Positions 16,202-24,945 of a stretch of 64,000 bases of DNA are shown piece by piece. The notes beneath the pieces were generated by a model, which was not told the origin of the DNA, ran no database searches, and saw only the letters and a program-made list of their open reading frames with translations. How positions within the stretch are numbered: position 1 is the first letter of the stretch; each line of letters starts with the position of its first letter. A program made the position numbers and the translations under genes. The DNA comes from JAEXNA01 sp037189585 (GTDB lineage Bacteria > Vulcanimicrobiota > Xenobia > Xenobiales > JADMJV01). Location of the stretch: contig JBBCJA010000027.1 in assembly GCA_037189585.1 (NCBI GenBank), positions 1 through 64,000 on the forward strand. The letters are read 5' to 3'.

Positions 16202-18028
16202 ATGAATCGATACCTTTTCTTTCTTTTTGTCTGTATTTTAGGTGTTTGTGGGTGCGGGAGCTCCGATAACGAATCCTACGTCTTTACTTCAACGCCGACT
16301 TCCGCTCGCACGACCACGGTAGAGCTCAGGAGTGTCCTTGCTCAAACTGCCATTCCCAGCTATATCACCACGATTCGTGGGAGCGGTTTTGACGCTTCGG
16401 GAGAGCGGATCTACGGCCCCGAAAATAAAGCCAAGGCCGCGACTGTCCAGTGGACTTTGGTGCCTATTGAAACCACGACCTTTCTTTTCGAGTTTCTAGG
16501 TGCTAACGGTCAAGTGCTAGGTAACGCCACAGTCACCGTGCAGCTGACAGAGTCCGAGACTTACGTCGTCAACAACCTCACCGTGAATTTCAGTCCCGAC
16601 CCGAATCCGACCCCAGAACCCGACGCCGATCTGCGTCTGCCAGCTAACCAGAGCTATCAGTTCAACACCGACACCGGTGTAGTCTCGCCTCCCATCGGAG
16701 GAAGCTCTAACCCGCCCGGTTGGAACAGCGAGACGAAAGAGTTTGAGCTCGAGACTTTCACTTTAGAGACCGGCGCGGTTCTCAATGTCAGCGGCAACAC
16801 CACCTTGGCGATAAGGGTCCAAGGAGATGTGCTCCTAGACGGAACTTTGAGCTTCACCGGAGCTGACGGCAACGACGGAACGGACGCCCAGGTCGGACCG
16901 CAAGCCGACGTATTACCACAAGCCAAAATCGCGGCTCAAATGATCGCTGGTGACTTGACCTCGGACTTGACCGGAGAAGCTGGGGCCAATGGTGCGAACG
17001 GCGGCATCTCTTTGATCTCGTTAGGACAGCTCACCGGTAGCGGTACCCTCCTCTCTCGCGGTGGCAACGGCGGTAACGGCGGCAATATTAGGATCACTGA
17101 AGAATTTTCCGAGATCACCACGACCTTTACTGGAGGCCGTGGAGGTAACGGAGGATCACCTGGCCAGGTCACGGTCGTGGACTCCCGCGGCAACGTTTTT
17201 GCCTCCCTGACCATCCAAACTCAGTCAGGAAACGGCGGAAACGGGGGCGGCGTCGAGCTCTTTGGAAGGGGTCTCTACATCACCACAGGAGGTGCGGCCA
17301 AGGGTGGCCGCGGAGGTGATGCGACCGGATTCGGCGGCACGGGAGGAAACGGAGGAGACGTGATCTTCTCCGGTCAGTATGCCTCCAGCGCCGGCATCGC
17401 TTTAGGCGGTGCCGGAGGGGATGGGGACGTGCAGGGCGGAAGCGGGGGCAACATCACCTTTGCTGGCTTCAATAGCCAAAACGAGAGTACTGCCACCGCT
17501 GGAGTTGGAGGTGCGGGCGGCACTTATGGCGGATCCGGAGGCCGTGTCGAGTTCTCCAGCCAATACGCCACCAATACCAACGGTGGAGTCGCCACCGGTG
17601 GCGCAGGTGGTGTGGGAGGTTTCCAAGGTGGTGACGGGGGGGATGTCGCCTTCGCTGGCAATACCTACATCAACAATTCTGGCGCAGCCACGGGTGGCGC
17701 GGGAGGTGTGGGTGACACTGTGGGCGGCGACGGAGGCAAAGTCGAGTTTTCCGGCCAGGACGGATACAACAACACCGGAGCCTCGGCGACCGGCGGCGCG
17801 GGAGGCCAGGGAGGCTTGCAAGGTGGAAACGGCGGCGATGTCACCTTCTCTAACCGCAACCAAGGCACGGTTACTGGTGGGGCGGGAGGCGATGCTACCG
17901 AAGTCGATGGCGTTGGTGGGAACGGAGGCGACGTGAGATACTCCCTTACCGGTATCGCCAACGGGTCTTCTACCGGCGGCACGGGCGGCTCCCCTGGAGG
18001 TTCCGCCGGAACGGTGATTGGACCTTAA
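16202..18028 (+). CDS. Glycine-rich repeat lipoprotein
   Basis: A 608-residue lipoprotein. The lipobox is VCGC with the lipidated Cys at residue 18. Residues 19-150 form an Ig-like or beta domain ('TTTVELRSVLAQTAIPSYITTIRGSGFD'). Residues 150-240 lead into 'ADGNDGTDAQ', and from about residue 255 to the end the protein is a Gly/Asn-rich array built on GGxGG motifs, with a unit of about 35-40 residues seen best as 'ATGGAGGVGG.QGGDGGDVxFxG'. It resembles PGRS-type and Gly-rich adhesin sequences. The start has GAGGG four bases before ATG. A 12-bp hairpin follows the stop. It is likely on the cell surface; its function is unknown. Confidence 0.75.
   Translation: MNRYLFFLFVCILGVCGCGSSDNESYVFTSTPTSARTTTVELRSVLAQTAIPSYITTIRGSGFDASGERIYGPENKAKAATVQWTLVPIETTTFLFEFLGANGQVLGNATVTVQLTESETYVVNNLTVNFSPDPNPTPEPDADLRLPANQSYQFNTDTGVVSPPIGGSSNPPGWNSETKEFELETFTLETGAVLNVSGNTTLAIRVQGDVLLDGTLSFTGADGNDGTDAQVGPQADVLPQAKIAAQMIAGDLTSDLTGEAGANGANGGISLISLGQLTGSGTLLSRGGNGGNGGNIRITEEFSEITTTFTGGRGGNGGSPGQVTVVDSRGNVFASLTIQTQSGNGGNGGGVELFGRGLYITTGGAAKGGRGGDATGFGGTGGNGGDVIFSGQYASSAGIALGGAGGDGDVQGGSGGNITFAGFNSQNESTATAGVGGAGGTYGGSGGRVEFSSQYATNTNGGVATGGAGGVGGFQGGDGGDVAFAGNTYINNSGAATGGAGGVGDTVGGDGGKVEFSGQDGYNNTGASATGGAGGQGGLQGGNGGDVTFSNRNQGTVTGGAGGDATEVDGVGGNGGDVRYSLTGIANGSSTGGTGGSPGGSAGTVIGP
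17050..18010 (+). repeat. GGxGG-coding repeat array inside the lipoprotein gene
   Basis: A DNA-level imperfect repeat, rich in ggtggcgcgggaggt-like units, encodes the Gly-rich part of the lipoprotein. Units of roughly 105-120 bases can be seen between about 17390 and 17900. Such arrays can change in copy number by slippage. Confidence 0.65.
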
Positions 18029-18052
18029 GCGTTCGTAGCGCTACCTTCTCAC

Positions 18053-18081
18053 GACGAGGGCCCGGATAACGGGCCTTCGTC
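18053..18081 (+). terminator. GC-rich hairpin after the Gly-rich lipoprotein gene
   Basis: A 12-bp stem (gacgagggcccg / cgggccttcgtc, with one G-T pair) and a 5-base loop, 24 bases past the stop. A run of seven T follows about 23 bases later, not directly, so it is an imperfect intrinsic terminator. It separates the lipoprotein gene from the molybdoenzyme operon. Confidence 0.55.
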
Positions 18082-18148
18082 ATTGGGGGAGCTAGCGTGC
18101 CGTTTTTTTCGGAAGGCTCGCCTCGCGGTAGCGCGGAACTCCAACGGT

Positions 18149-20476
18149 ATGAAGAGAGACGTTCTTTACGAGTCCCCGAGCGAGCTCGTCACCGGTGAGG
18201 GGCACCGCCCGCCGAAGAGCTCCAAGCCGCAGAAAGTGGCGGCGGGAGTGACCGCGGTAGCCAACGCCTTCGCCTTCATGGCACGCGAGCCCGGGTTGGT
18301 CCGGGGCGCGCGTGGAATGCTGCATCTCAATCAGGACGGAGGGGTGGATTGCCCCAGTTGCGCCTGGCCGGATCCCGAACATCGCAGTCTTTTCGAGTTC
18401 TGTGAAAACGGCGCCAAGGCGCTGGCCGACGAGACCACCACGAAATTGGTGGAGCCCTCCTTCTTCGCCGAAAACTCCGTGGAGGCTCTCTCGCGGCTGT
18501 CGGATTTTCGTCTGAACAACCTTGGGCGAATCGCCTGTCCCATGCATCTGGCATCGGGAGAGCTTCACTACAAGCCGATCGCCTGGTCGGACGCGTTCGC
18601 CTTGATCGCCAAGCACATCAAGTCTCTCGAGAGCCCGCACAGAGCGGCCTTTTACACCTCCGGTCGGTGCAGTAACGAAGCCGCCTTTCTCTACCAAACC
18701 TTGACCCGAATGGTCGGCACCAACAACATGCCTGACTGTTCCAACATGTGCCACGAATCCAGCGGTACCTCCCTCACCCAGACCATCGGGATCGGGAAGG
18801 GAACGGTGACCTTGGAAGACTTCTCCCGCACCGATCTGGTCCTGGTCATCGGACAGAATCCGGGTACCAATCACCCTCGGATGCTGACCGCTCTGGAGGG
18901 GGCCAAGAAAAACGGGGCGCGTATCGTCTCCATCAATCCTCTGGCCGAAACGGGACTGTCTCGCTTTAAGAACCCTCAGCACTTTATGAACCCCATAGAG
19001 GCCTTGCCCACGGCTTTAGGCTCGGGAACCCCGCTGGCCGACATGCACCTGCCCGTGCGCATCGGTGGAGATCTGGCTCTCCTGAAAGGCGTGGCCAAGA
19101 CTTTGTTGGAGTGGCACGATGAAGGGCGAGCCACCATCGACGAAGAGTTCGTGAGGGAACGAACCTTGAACTCACAAGAGGTTTTCGAGGACCTTCGCCG
19201 GCAAGAATGGCCGGAGCTGGAACAGGCCGCGGGGGTATCACAAGAAGAGATGCGGGACCTGGCCGCCTGGATGGCTCAGACGGATCGCATCATTATCTGC
19301 TGGGCCATGGGGATTACGCAGCACCAGCATTCGGTTCCAACCATTGGCGGGATCGTCAATCTTCTATTGATGCGCGGCGCTATCGGAAAGCCCGGCGCCG
19401 GAGCTTGCCCTGTGCGAGGCCACAGCAACGTGCAGGGAGACCGGACCGTGGGTATCACCCACAAACCCTCAGCGGAATTTCTAGAACGTTTAGCACAAGA
19501 GTTCGGTTTCACACCGCCCAGCGAGCACGGATACGACGTGGTGGAGACCATCGAGGCCATGCATGCCGGAGAGCTGGACGTTCTGATCATGATGGGAGGA
19601 AATTTTCTCTCCGCCTCCCCCGACACCGCCCGAGTGGCGCAAGGCCTGCAGAAATGTCGATTGACCGTCGGAGTCACGACCAAGCTCAACCGGACCCATC
19701 TGGTCACCGGAGCTGAGGCGCTAATTCTCCCCTGTTTAGGCCGCACAGAGATCGACGAGCAGTCCGGAGGACCACAGTTCGTCAGCTGCGAGAATTCGAT
19801 GGGAAAAGTGCAGCGCTCTCGCGGTTTTCTCCAACCAGCTTCTCAATGGCTGCTCTCGGAGGTCGCCATCGTGACCGGCATGGCCGAGGCCATGGATTTT
19901 CCCAACGCGCCGGATTGGAAGTCCTATCGTGACGACTACGACCGCATTCGAACCGCCATCGAGAAGGTCGTGCCAGGTTTCGAGCGCTACAACGAGCGCA
20001 TTCGCGAGCACGGTTTCTATCTTCCCAACGGACCGCGGGAAGGGCGTTTCCCCACTCCCTCGGGCAAGGCGTTGTTCACTCTGTGCAACGTCCCCAAGGA
20101 AGAGAAACAGCCGGACGAGCTCTTTATGATGACGATCCGAAGCCACGATCAGTTCAATACGGTGGTTTACGGGTACGCCGACCGATATCGAGGGATCAAG
20201 GATAGCCGGAGGGTGGTCTTTGTCTCTCCCAACGATCTCAAGCGTTTAGGTCTGCAGGGTGGACAGTCGGTGGACCTGATCTCGACTTACGACGGTGTAG
20301 AGCGCAAGGTGGAAGCCTTCACCCTGGTCTCCTATCCCGTCCCCGACGACTGTTGCGCGGCTTACTTTCCCGAGGCGAATCCTTTGATTCCGGCCTCCCA
20401 CCGCGACCTTGAGAGCGGTTGTCCGGCCTCGAAGAAAGTCGCGGTTCGACTGGTATCCCGCCCTGAGAGCGCTTAG
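18149..20476 (+). CDS. FdhF/YdeP-like molybdopterin oxidoreductase (formate dehydrogenase alpha-like)
   Basis: A 775-residue enzyme of the molybdopterin oxidoreductase family, YdeP branch. Marks of that branch are 'DCPSCAWPDPEHRSLFEFCENGAKA' near the N-terminus, 'AAFYTSGRCSNEAAFLYQ', 'NMPDCSNMCHESSG', 'VLVIGQNPGTNHPRML' and the 'GACPVRGHSNVQGDRT' block. The C-terminal molydopterin dinucleotide-binding domain has 'MTIRSHDQFNTVVYG'. No classic N-terminal [4Fe-4S] C-x2-C-x3-C motif is present, as expected for this branch. There is no Tat signal, so it is cytoplasmic. fdhD starts 6 bases after the stop, supporting a formate-dehydrogenase-like role. The ATG at MKRDVLYE was chosen over an upstream TTG that overlaps the hairpin region. 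Confidence 0.85.
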   Translation: MKRDVLYESPSELVTGEGHRPPKSSKPQKVAAGVTAVANAFAFMAREPGLVRGARGMLHLNQDGGVDCPSCAWPDPEHRSLFEFCENGAKALADETTTKLVEPSFFAENSVEALSRLSDFRLNNLGRIACPMHLASGELHYKPIAWSDAFALIAKHIKSLESPHRAAFYTSGRCSNEAAFLYQTLTRMVGTNNMPDCSNMCHESSGTSLTQTIGIGKGTVTLEDFSRTDLVLVIGQNPGTNHPRMLTALEGAKKNGARIVSINPLAETGLSRFKNPQHFMNPIEALPTALGSGTPLADMHLPVRIGGDLALLKGVAKTLLEWHDEGRATIDEEFVRERTLNSQEVFEDLRRQEWPELEQAAGVSQEEMRDLAAWMAQTDRIIICWAMGITQHQHSVPTIGGIVNLLLMRGAIGKPGAGACPVRGHSNVQGDRTVGITHKPSAEFLERLAQEFGFTPPSEHGYDVVETIEAMHAGELDVLIMMGGNFLSASPDTARVAQGLQKCRLTVGVTTKLNRTHLVTGAEALILPCLGRTEIDEQSGGPQFVSCENSMGKVQRSRGFLQPASQWLLSEVAIVTGMAEAMDFPNAPDWKSYRDDYDRIRTAIEKVVPGFERYNERIREHGFYLPNGPREGRFPTPSGKALFTLCNVPKEEKQPDELFMMTIRSHDQFNTVVYGYADRYRGIKDSRRVVFVSPNDLKRLGLQGGQSVDLISTYDGVERKVEAFTLVSYPVPDDCCAAYFPEANPLIPASHRDLESGCPASKKVAVRLVSRPESA

Positions 20477-20482
20477 TCGAAG

Positions 20483-21340
20483 GTGTTTAAAAAGCGTAAA
20501 GCAGTTCGCCTGAAAGTCGGCAAAGTCGTCCTCGACAGCCTACGACGCGAGCGCGACCTGGTGGTGGTGGAGGAGCCTCTCACCGTTTTGTGGCAAGGGA
20601 CCGACGGTCCTGTGGAGAGGCTTTCGGCCACCATGCGAACCCCGGGAGAGGACAACGAGCTTGCCGCCGGCCTTCTCTTTTCCGAAGGACTGCTTCAAGC
20701 TCCCGGAGAGCTGGAAGTGCTTACCTTCTGCACCTCGGGTGAACCCAACGAGCTCAATCGCCTTCGAGCCGTCTTGCGCTTGTCTCACGCGGAAGGTCGA
20801 GGTCGGCTGGCTCACCGCCCCTCGGCGAGCCTCCCCCAGTCGGCTTGCGGGTTGTGCTCGCTTGATGAGCTCTCCAACCCCAAAGTGTTGCTGGACTGGG
20901 CGTCGGCCAAGCGTCCGGCGAATGTCGGGACGTTTCTCCCCCCACCGGAGCTAATCCACCGGGCGCTCGAGTTACTCCAACATGAGGCCCCGGTCTTCTC
21001 CGCCACCGGGGCCAGTCATGCCGTCGTGCTGGTCAGTCCTGAAGGCAAGCTCCTCTCCTCGGCTGAGGATGTGGGCCGTCATAACGCGTGTGACAAAGCG
21101 ATAGGAAAGCTTTTTCTAAACGGCAAGCTCGCCCAAAGGTTTGTCTTTCCGGAGGGCGCAGGTATCCTCTTCTCCAGCCGCCTCTCTTTCGAGCTTGCCG
21201 TCAAGGCCGCGCATGCCGGCGCGGCCTGGATGGCCTCGGTGGGAGCCCCCACTCATCTCGCTGTGGAACTAACCCAAAGATTGAGCATTCCCACCATCGG
21301 GTTCTGCTCTCGAGAGCGTCACAACGTCTATGTCGGCTAG
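20483..21340 (+). CDS. fdhD: FdhD, sulfur carrier for formate dehydrogenase maturation
   Basis: A 285-residue FdhD. The protein hands sulfur from a cysteine desulfurase to the molybdenum cofactor of formate-dehydrogenase-like enzymes. The conserved Cys loop reads SACGLC (C122, C125). Other family marks are 'EEPLTVLWQG', 'TPGEDNELAAGLLFSEGLL', 'SAEDVGRHNACDKAIGK' and 'GFCSRERHNVY' at the C-terminus. The start is GTG. It follows the molybdoenzyme gene by 6 bases and must serve it. The 3' end overlaps the convergent phaZ stop by 4 bases. A mobA homologue for cofactor nucleotide attachment lies at 34.5-35.3 kb. Confidence 0.93.
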   Translation: MFKKRKAVRLKVGKVVLDSLRRERDLVVVEEPLTVLWQGTDGPVERLSATMRTPGEDNELAAGLLFSEGLLQAPGELEVLTFCTSGEPNELNRLRAVLRLSHAEGRGRLAHRPSASLPQSACGLCSLDELSNPKVLLDWASAKRPANVGTFLPPPELIHRALELLQHEAPVFSATGASHAVVLVSPEGKLLSSAEDVGRHNACDKAIGKLFLNGKLAQRFVFPEGAGILFSSRLSFELAVKAAHAGAAWMASVGAPTHLAVELTQRLSIPTIGFCSRERHNVYVG

Positions 21341-22740
21341 AAACACTCTCCCCGCCAGCGGGGCACATCGATCTGGACACTCGGAGTATCGACCGGGGTT
21401 GGGGTGAAGCTACGGATGAACGAGGTGATTCGAGGAGCGATCTGGGTCCTCCACTTGCTGCCACTAAATACCCCATAGTGCCCGGCGCCGGCCTGGGTGT
21501 AGTTGAAGTGAAGTTCACGGGGTAGACCCGAGCATATGCGGTGGGCGGCGATAGTCTGGCCGGGCGCCGAGATGTCGTCATTCTCCCCTTCCACCGTGAA
21601 GATCGGCACGCGAGTGATGGCCTTGGGGTCCACCGGCTTACCTTTGAAGAGCATGGTGCCGTTGGCCAGGTCGCGACGCAAAAAGACTCGATCGATGGTC
21701 TCGAGGTAGAAGCGGGCCGGAAGGTCGCAAACCGCCAGGTACTCGTCGTAAAACTTGATGGTCTTCTCCGACAAGGCATGCTCTGCTTTCACCAGGTTAC
21801 GGAAGAGATCAACGTGGGACTTCAGGTGCTTTTCCGGGTTCATGGCGATGAAGCCGCCCAACTGAAGAAAGCCGGGATAGACCAGACGCCCCGCGCCGGG
21901 ATACCCGTGAGGAACCTTGGCGATGAGTTTCCTCTCGAACCACTCCAAAGGATGGTTATCGGCGAACTTGGTCACCTCGGTGGGAGCCGCCGCGGTATCG
22001 ATGGGGCCGCCCATCAAAGTCAGACTGGCTGGACGGCAAGGGTGGTCCTGGGCTTCCAAACATGCCGTGGCCACCAGGGTCGCGACGGTGGGTTGGCAGA
22101 CGGCCAGAAGGTGAGTCTCGGGCCCGAGGTATTCGAGAAACTCCATGATGTAGCTGACGTAGTCCTCGAAGCCGAAGGTCCCATAGCTGGTCGGAACCTC
22201 ACGAGCGTTGTGCCAGTCGGTGATGTAGACATCGTGATCGGCCAGCAGCGTGGCGACGGTGTCGCGTAACAGAGTGGCGTAGTGGCCCGACATCGGAGCG
22301 ACGATCAAAAGCTTGGGGTCTCGGCGTTGAGTTTCTCGTTGAAAACGCACAAGAGATCCGAAGGGAAGGCGGTGGCTGACCCGCTCTTTGACAGCCACCT
22401 CACCCCCCGCGGTCATCACACTGGTGATATCAAAGCTAGGCTTACCGTATTCACGCGACCAGCGCTCGTTCATCACCGAGAGCGCTCCCAGCCAGGAAGC
22501 GCCGCGTGCGGCGAAGGGGTTCCCCAGTGCGCCCAGGCAGCGGAGCGCCGTGATCTGCAGGTCGAGTCCTAAGTTGGTCCAGTCGCTGACGCATTGGCGC
22601 CAACGGCGTCCGGTCTCAAAGCCCGTGTAGAGGATAGGATTGTAGTGGCGGGGGGTTATGGTTCGTGTCACCTGGCACATAGCGGAGTCGGTGACGGAAT
22701 TGACAAGATGGGTCAAAGGATTACTCAGGATCACTCTCAA
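21337..22740 (-). CDS. phaZ: Intracellular polyhydroxyalkanoate (PHB) depolymerase
   Basis: A 467-residue intracellular PHA depolymerase that releases hydroxy acids from stored polyester granules. The catalytic triad is Cys215 (LLAVCQPTVA), Asp388/389 (VEGENDDIS) and His421 (GAGHYGVFSG); the Cys nucleophile in place of Ser is typical of the intracellular PhaZ1 type. 'VYITDWHNAREVP' and 'HPLEWFERKLIAKVPHGYPG' are also conserved. The size is slightly above the usual ~410-420 because of a longer N-terminus; an ATG 20 codons in (MCQVTR) is an alternative start. No PHA synthase is in the window. It is divergent from the gspF-like gene. Confidence 0.88.
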   Translation of the reverse strand: MRVILSNPLTHLVNSVTDSAMCQVTRTITPRHYNPILYTGFETGRRWRQCVSDWTNLGLDLQITALRCLGALGNPFAARGASWLGALSVMNERWSREYGKPSFDITSVMTAGGEVAVKERVSHRLPFGSLVRFQRETQRRDPKLLIVAPMSGHYATLLRDTVATLLADHDVYITDWHNAREVPTSYGTFGFEDYVSYIMEFLEYLGPETHLLAVCQPTVATLVATACLEAQDHPCRPASLTLMGGPIDTAAAPTEVTKFADNHPLEWFERKLIAKVPHGYPGAGRLVYPGFLQLGGFIAMNPEKHLKSHVDLFRNLVKAEHALSEKTIKFYDEYLAVCDLPARFYLETIDRVFLRRDLANGTMLFKGKPVDPKAITRVPIFTVEGENDDISAPGQTIAAHRICSGLPRELHFNYTQAGAGHYGVFSGSKWRTQIAPRITSFIRSFTPTPVDTPSVQIDVPRWRGECF

Positions 22741-22850
22741 GAAATACGATCAAAGATGGTGACGTTCCTGGCCAGAGATTCAAATTGTTGAACAGGATTC
22801 TAGCCATTGTTTGAAAAGGTGAGCGTTGCAGCGCGTGCAATTTCTCTCCG

Positions 22851-23888
22851 GTGATCTGGACCACACGGCAGAAAGCTCTGCTCTTTCGCGGCTTGGCTGT
22901 GCAGCTTAACAGTGGCGTGCACGTGGTCACGGGAATGGTCAGTATGGGAGAGCAAGCTGAACAGCCTGAAGTTAAGGCCTCGCTGGACCGGATCGCGGCA
23001 CGGCTTAACAGCGGACATCCGTTGCCCAGGGCGCTCGAAGCCGAGCAGGCTTTTTCCGCTCTGGAGGTCGGTTTGATCAAGATCGGAATCGATAGCGGAA
23101 GCTTGCATTCCGTGCTGATGAGATTGGCCGACCTGTCCGAAAAAAAGGACGGACTCCGGCGCAAGCTCATTTCAGCCATGGTCTATCCCGCCTTCGTTCT
23201 TGGATTGTGCACGATTCTGCTAGTCTTCGCTCCGGTCTTTGTCTTCTCCGACCTCCTGGACTTGTTGCGTGAGCTCAAGACCGACCTGCCGCTGGCGACG
23301 CGGCTCTACCTCGGGTTCAGCTCCATGCTGCTCTCCCCGGTTTTTTATCTTGTGCTGGCCGCGTTGGTGGGGGGCGTCTTTGGAATGCTCAAGAAAGCGG
23401 CATCGGAGACGAATAGAAGAGTCGAGCTCGAGCAGTTTATTTTCTCCATCCCAGGCGTCGGAACGGTGCTCAAGAATGCTCTGGCGGCGCAGGTGGCGCA
23501 AGCCGTGGCAACTTGTTACTCCGCGGGGGTACCGATCTTGCGAGCAATGACCCTCAGTCGAGAGGTCACCTGGTCGCTCGCTCTGCGGAATCAACTGACT
23601 CGGGCTGTGACCGAGTTACAGAATGGGCATAGCCTGGCGGAAGCTTTGCGAGACACTGGTTTCTTCTCTCCTATGAGCTTGACCATCTTAGCCGGAGGCG
23701 AGGAAGTGGGATTGATCGCCGAAGCCCTGCGCAACGTGGAGAAGACAACCAGCGAAGCTACCGAGCACGCTCTAGAAGCCATGCAGAAGCTCGTGGAACC
23801 TTTTATTCTTCTGTTTATCGGTGTCCTGGTGGGGTTCATAGCCATCGCCACCCTTGCTCCGACCCTGCAAGTGGTCCAGCAGATATGA
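22851..23888 (+). CDS. Type II secretion / type IV pilus inner membrane protein (GspF/PilC family)
   Basis: A 345-residue polytopic protein with two T2SSF domains. The first half is 'LFRGLAVQLNSGVHVVTGM..' and 'FSALEVGLIKIGIDSGSLHSVLMRLADL'; the second is 'VAQAVATCYSAGVPILRAMTL' and 'LTILAGGEEVGLIAEALRNVEK'. Three hydrophobic segments lie at about 108-133, 162-183 and 315-336. GspF/PilC is the platform that couples the assembly ATPase to pseudopilin polymerisation. The start is a GTG; no other start fits the frame. Its stop overlaps the next ATG (ATGA). The ATPase, secretin and major pilin genes are not in the window. Confidence 0.88.
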   Translation: MIWTTRQKALLFRGLAVQLNSGVHVVTGMVSMGEQAEQPEVKASLDRIAARLNSGHPLPRALEAEQAFSALEVGLIKIGIDSGSLHSVLMRLADLSEKKDGLRRKLISAMVYPAFVLGLCTILLVFAPVFVFSDLLDLLRELKTDLPLATRLYLGFSSMLLSPVFYLVLAALVGGVFGMLKKAASETNRRVELEQFIFSIPGVGTVLKNALAAQVAQAVATCYSAGVPILRAMTLSREVTWSLALRNQLTRAVTELQNGHSLAEALRDTGFFSPMSLTILAGGEEVGLIAEALRNVEKTTSEATEHALEAMQKLVEPFILLFIGVLVGFIAIATLAPTLQVVQQI

Positions 23889-24520
23889 GCCGGAATCGCG
23901 CCTTTACCTTGACGGAGATTCTGGTGGCGGCCACTCTTTTGCTGCTGGCGCTGGGCCTGGCTTTCGGATACCTCATTCCGGCGGCTCGGGCCGCCGGTCG
24001 CCTGCGAATTCGCTCACACCTGCAGCAGACCGCCGTGGTGGCCCTGCGGGATATCACCTCGGGCGCGACCACCACCTCACCGAGGGGCTTCTCCTGGGCT
24101 TCGGGTCCCGGCACAGTCGCGCTAGCGTTCAACCCTGTGGACGGGATTCAGACGGCTGACGCGGCTTTGCGTTGGAGCGAGGTCTACGACATCACCTGGT
24201 GGCGTCAAAGCGACCATACTCTACGCAAGCGACGTTGGCCCCCTGGGCCGCCCAACCCTACCGACCTTGAACGTACCGTCATCAAAGCTAAACGGCTCAG
24301 CCCCGAAAGGCTTGCCGAGATTGTCTCCGTCGATGCCGAGGAGCGAATCCTGGCCCGGGGGGTGAAGGACTTCAAGGTCTCCCATCCTGGACTCGAGGGG
24401 GTCTTCATCCAGCCCGTGACAGTCGAGTTGACTCTAGTGGAAGAGGGTCTTGAAGAGGAGACCCAAGGAGTTGACAGTGTGACTCAGAAGGTCGTCTTTC
24501 GGGTGGAGAACCAGCAATGA
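23885..24520 (+). CDS. Prepilin-like protein (PilW/GspJ type)
   Basis: A 211-residue pseudopilin. The prepilin peptidase motif reads NRA|FTLTE, with Ala at -1 and Glu at +5, followed by the hydrophobic helix 'ILVAATLLLLALGLAFGYLI'. The rest is a soluble domain with 'WSEVYDITWWRQSDHTL' and beta-strands. Ala rather than Gly at -1 is uncommon but accepted. It starts within the stop of the gspF-like gene and overlaps the next gene by 4 bases, so it is part of a tightly coupled operon. It is probably a minor pseudopilin. Confidence 0.8.
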   Translation: MSRNRAFTLTEILVAATLLLLALGLAFGYLIPAARAAGRLRIRSHLQQTAVVALRDITSGATTTSPRGFSWASGPGTVALAFNPVDGIQTADAALRWSEVYDITWWRQSDHTLRKRRWPPGPPNPTDLERTVIKAKRLSPERLAEIVSVDAEERILARGVKDFKVSHPGLEGVFIQPVTVELTLVEEGLEEETQGVDSVTQKVVFRVENQQ

Positions 24521-24945
24521 TGCCGCGCCGCGCTCCATCGGGTCTGTCCCTGGTCGAGACGATCCTGGCCGTCAGCCTGGTTGGGCTGATCATCTTGTTT
24601 CTTCTCGGGCTACTCCCCTCGAGCGGATTTTTGGTCAGGCAGGCTGAACAACAGTTGAGCGCTACCAACTACGCTGAAGAGATCATGGCCGAACTCGGTT
24701 CGGTTCCCTTCGCCGTGCTAAAGGGCGGCGTGGGAACACTCACGGCGCAGAGTCCCGGCTTTCTCGCGGGAAAGTTGGAGGACCGGGCTCTCGCGGATTC
24801 CACCGTCCTGCGCCCTGAGGTGGTCATCGCCAGCGTGGATCCTCCGAATCGGTTGGTCCAAGCGACCGTCACGATACGCTGGAGTTCGGGGCGGCGTGAG
24901 CCCTCTTTTCGGATGGTGCGCCGCTTCTCGTCGGTGCTGCGGTGA
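24517..24945 (+). CDS. Prepilin-like protein (PilV/GspI type)
   Basis: A 142-residue pseudopilin with cleavage motif PSG|LSLVE (Gly at -1, Glu at +5) and helix 'TILAVSLVGLIILFLLGLLP'. The part 'NYAEEIMAELGSVPF' resembles PilV/GspI proteins, and the C-terminus has 'ATVTIRWSSGRR'. It overlaps both neighbours by 4 bases. It is likely a minor subunit that primes or caps the pseudopilus together with the preceding protein. Confidence 0.8.
   Translation: MMPRRAPSGLSLVETILAVSLVGLIILFLLGLLPSSGFLVRQAEQQLSATNYAEEIMAELGSVPFAVLKGGVGTLTAQSPGFLAGKLEDRALADSTVLRPEVVIASVDPPNRLVQATVTIRWSSGRREPSFRMVRRFSSVLR

Noticed and set aside
17050..18010. Gly-rich repeat DNA as a CRISPR array
   Set aside because: The repeats are coding, imperfect and without regular spacers.
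18083..18148. Upstream extension of the molybdoenzyme gene from a TTG
   Set aside because: The added 22 residues are basic, not seen in the family, and begin just after the terminator-like hairpin; the ATG at 18149 fits better.
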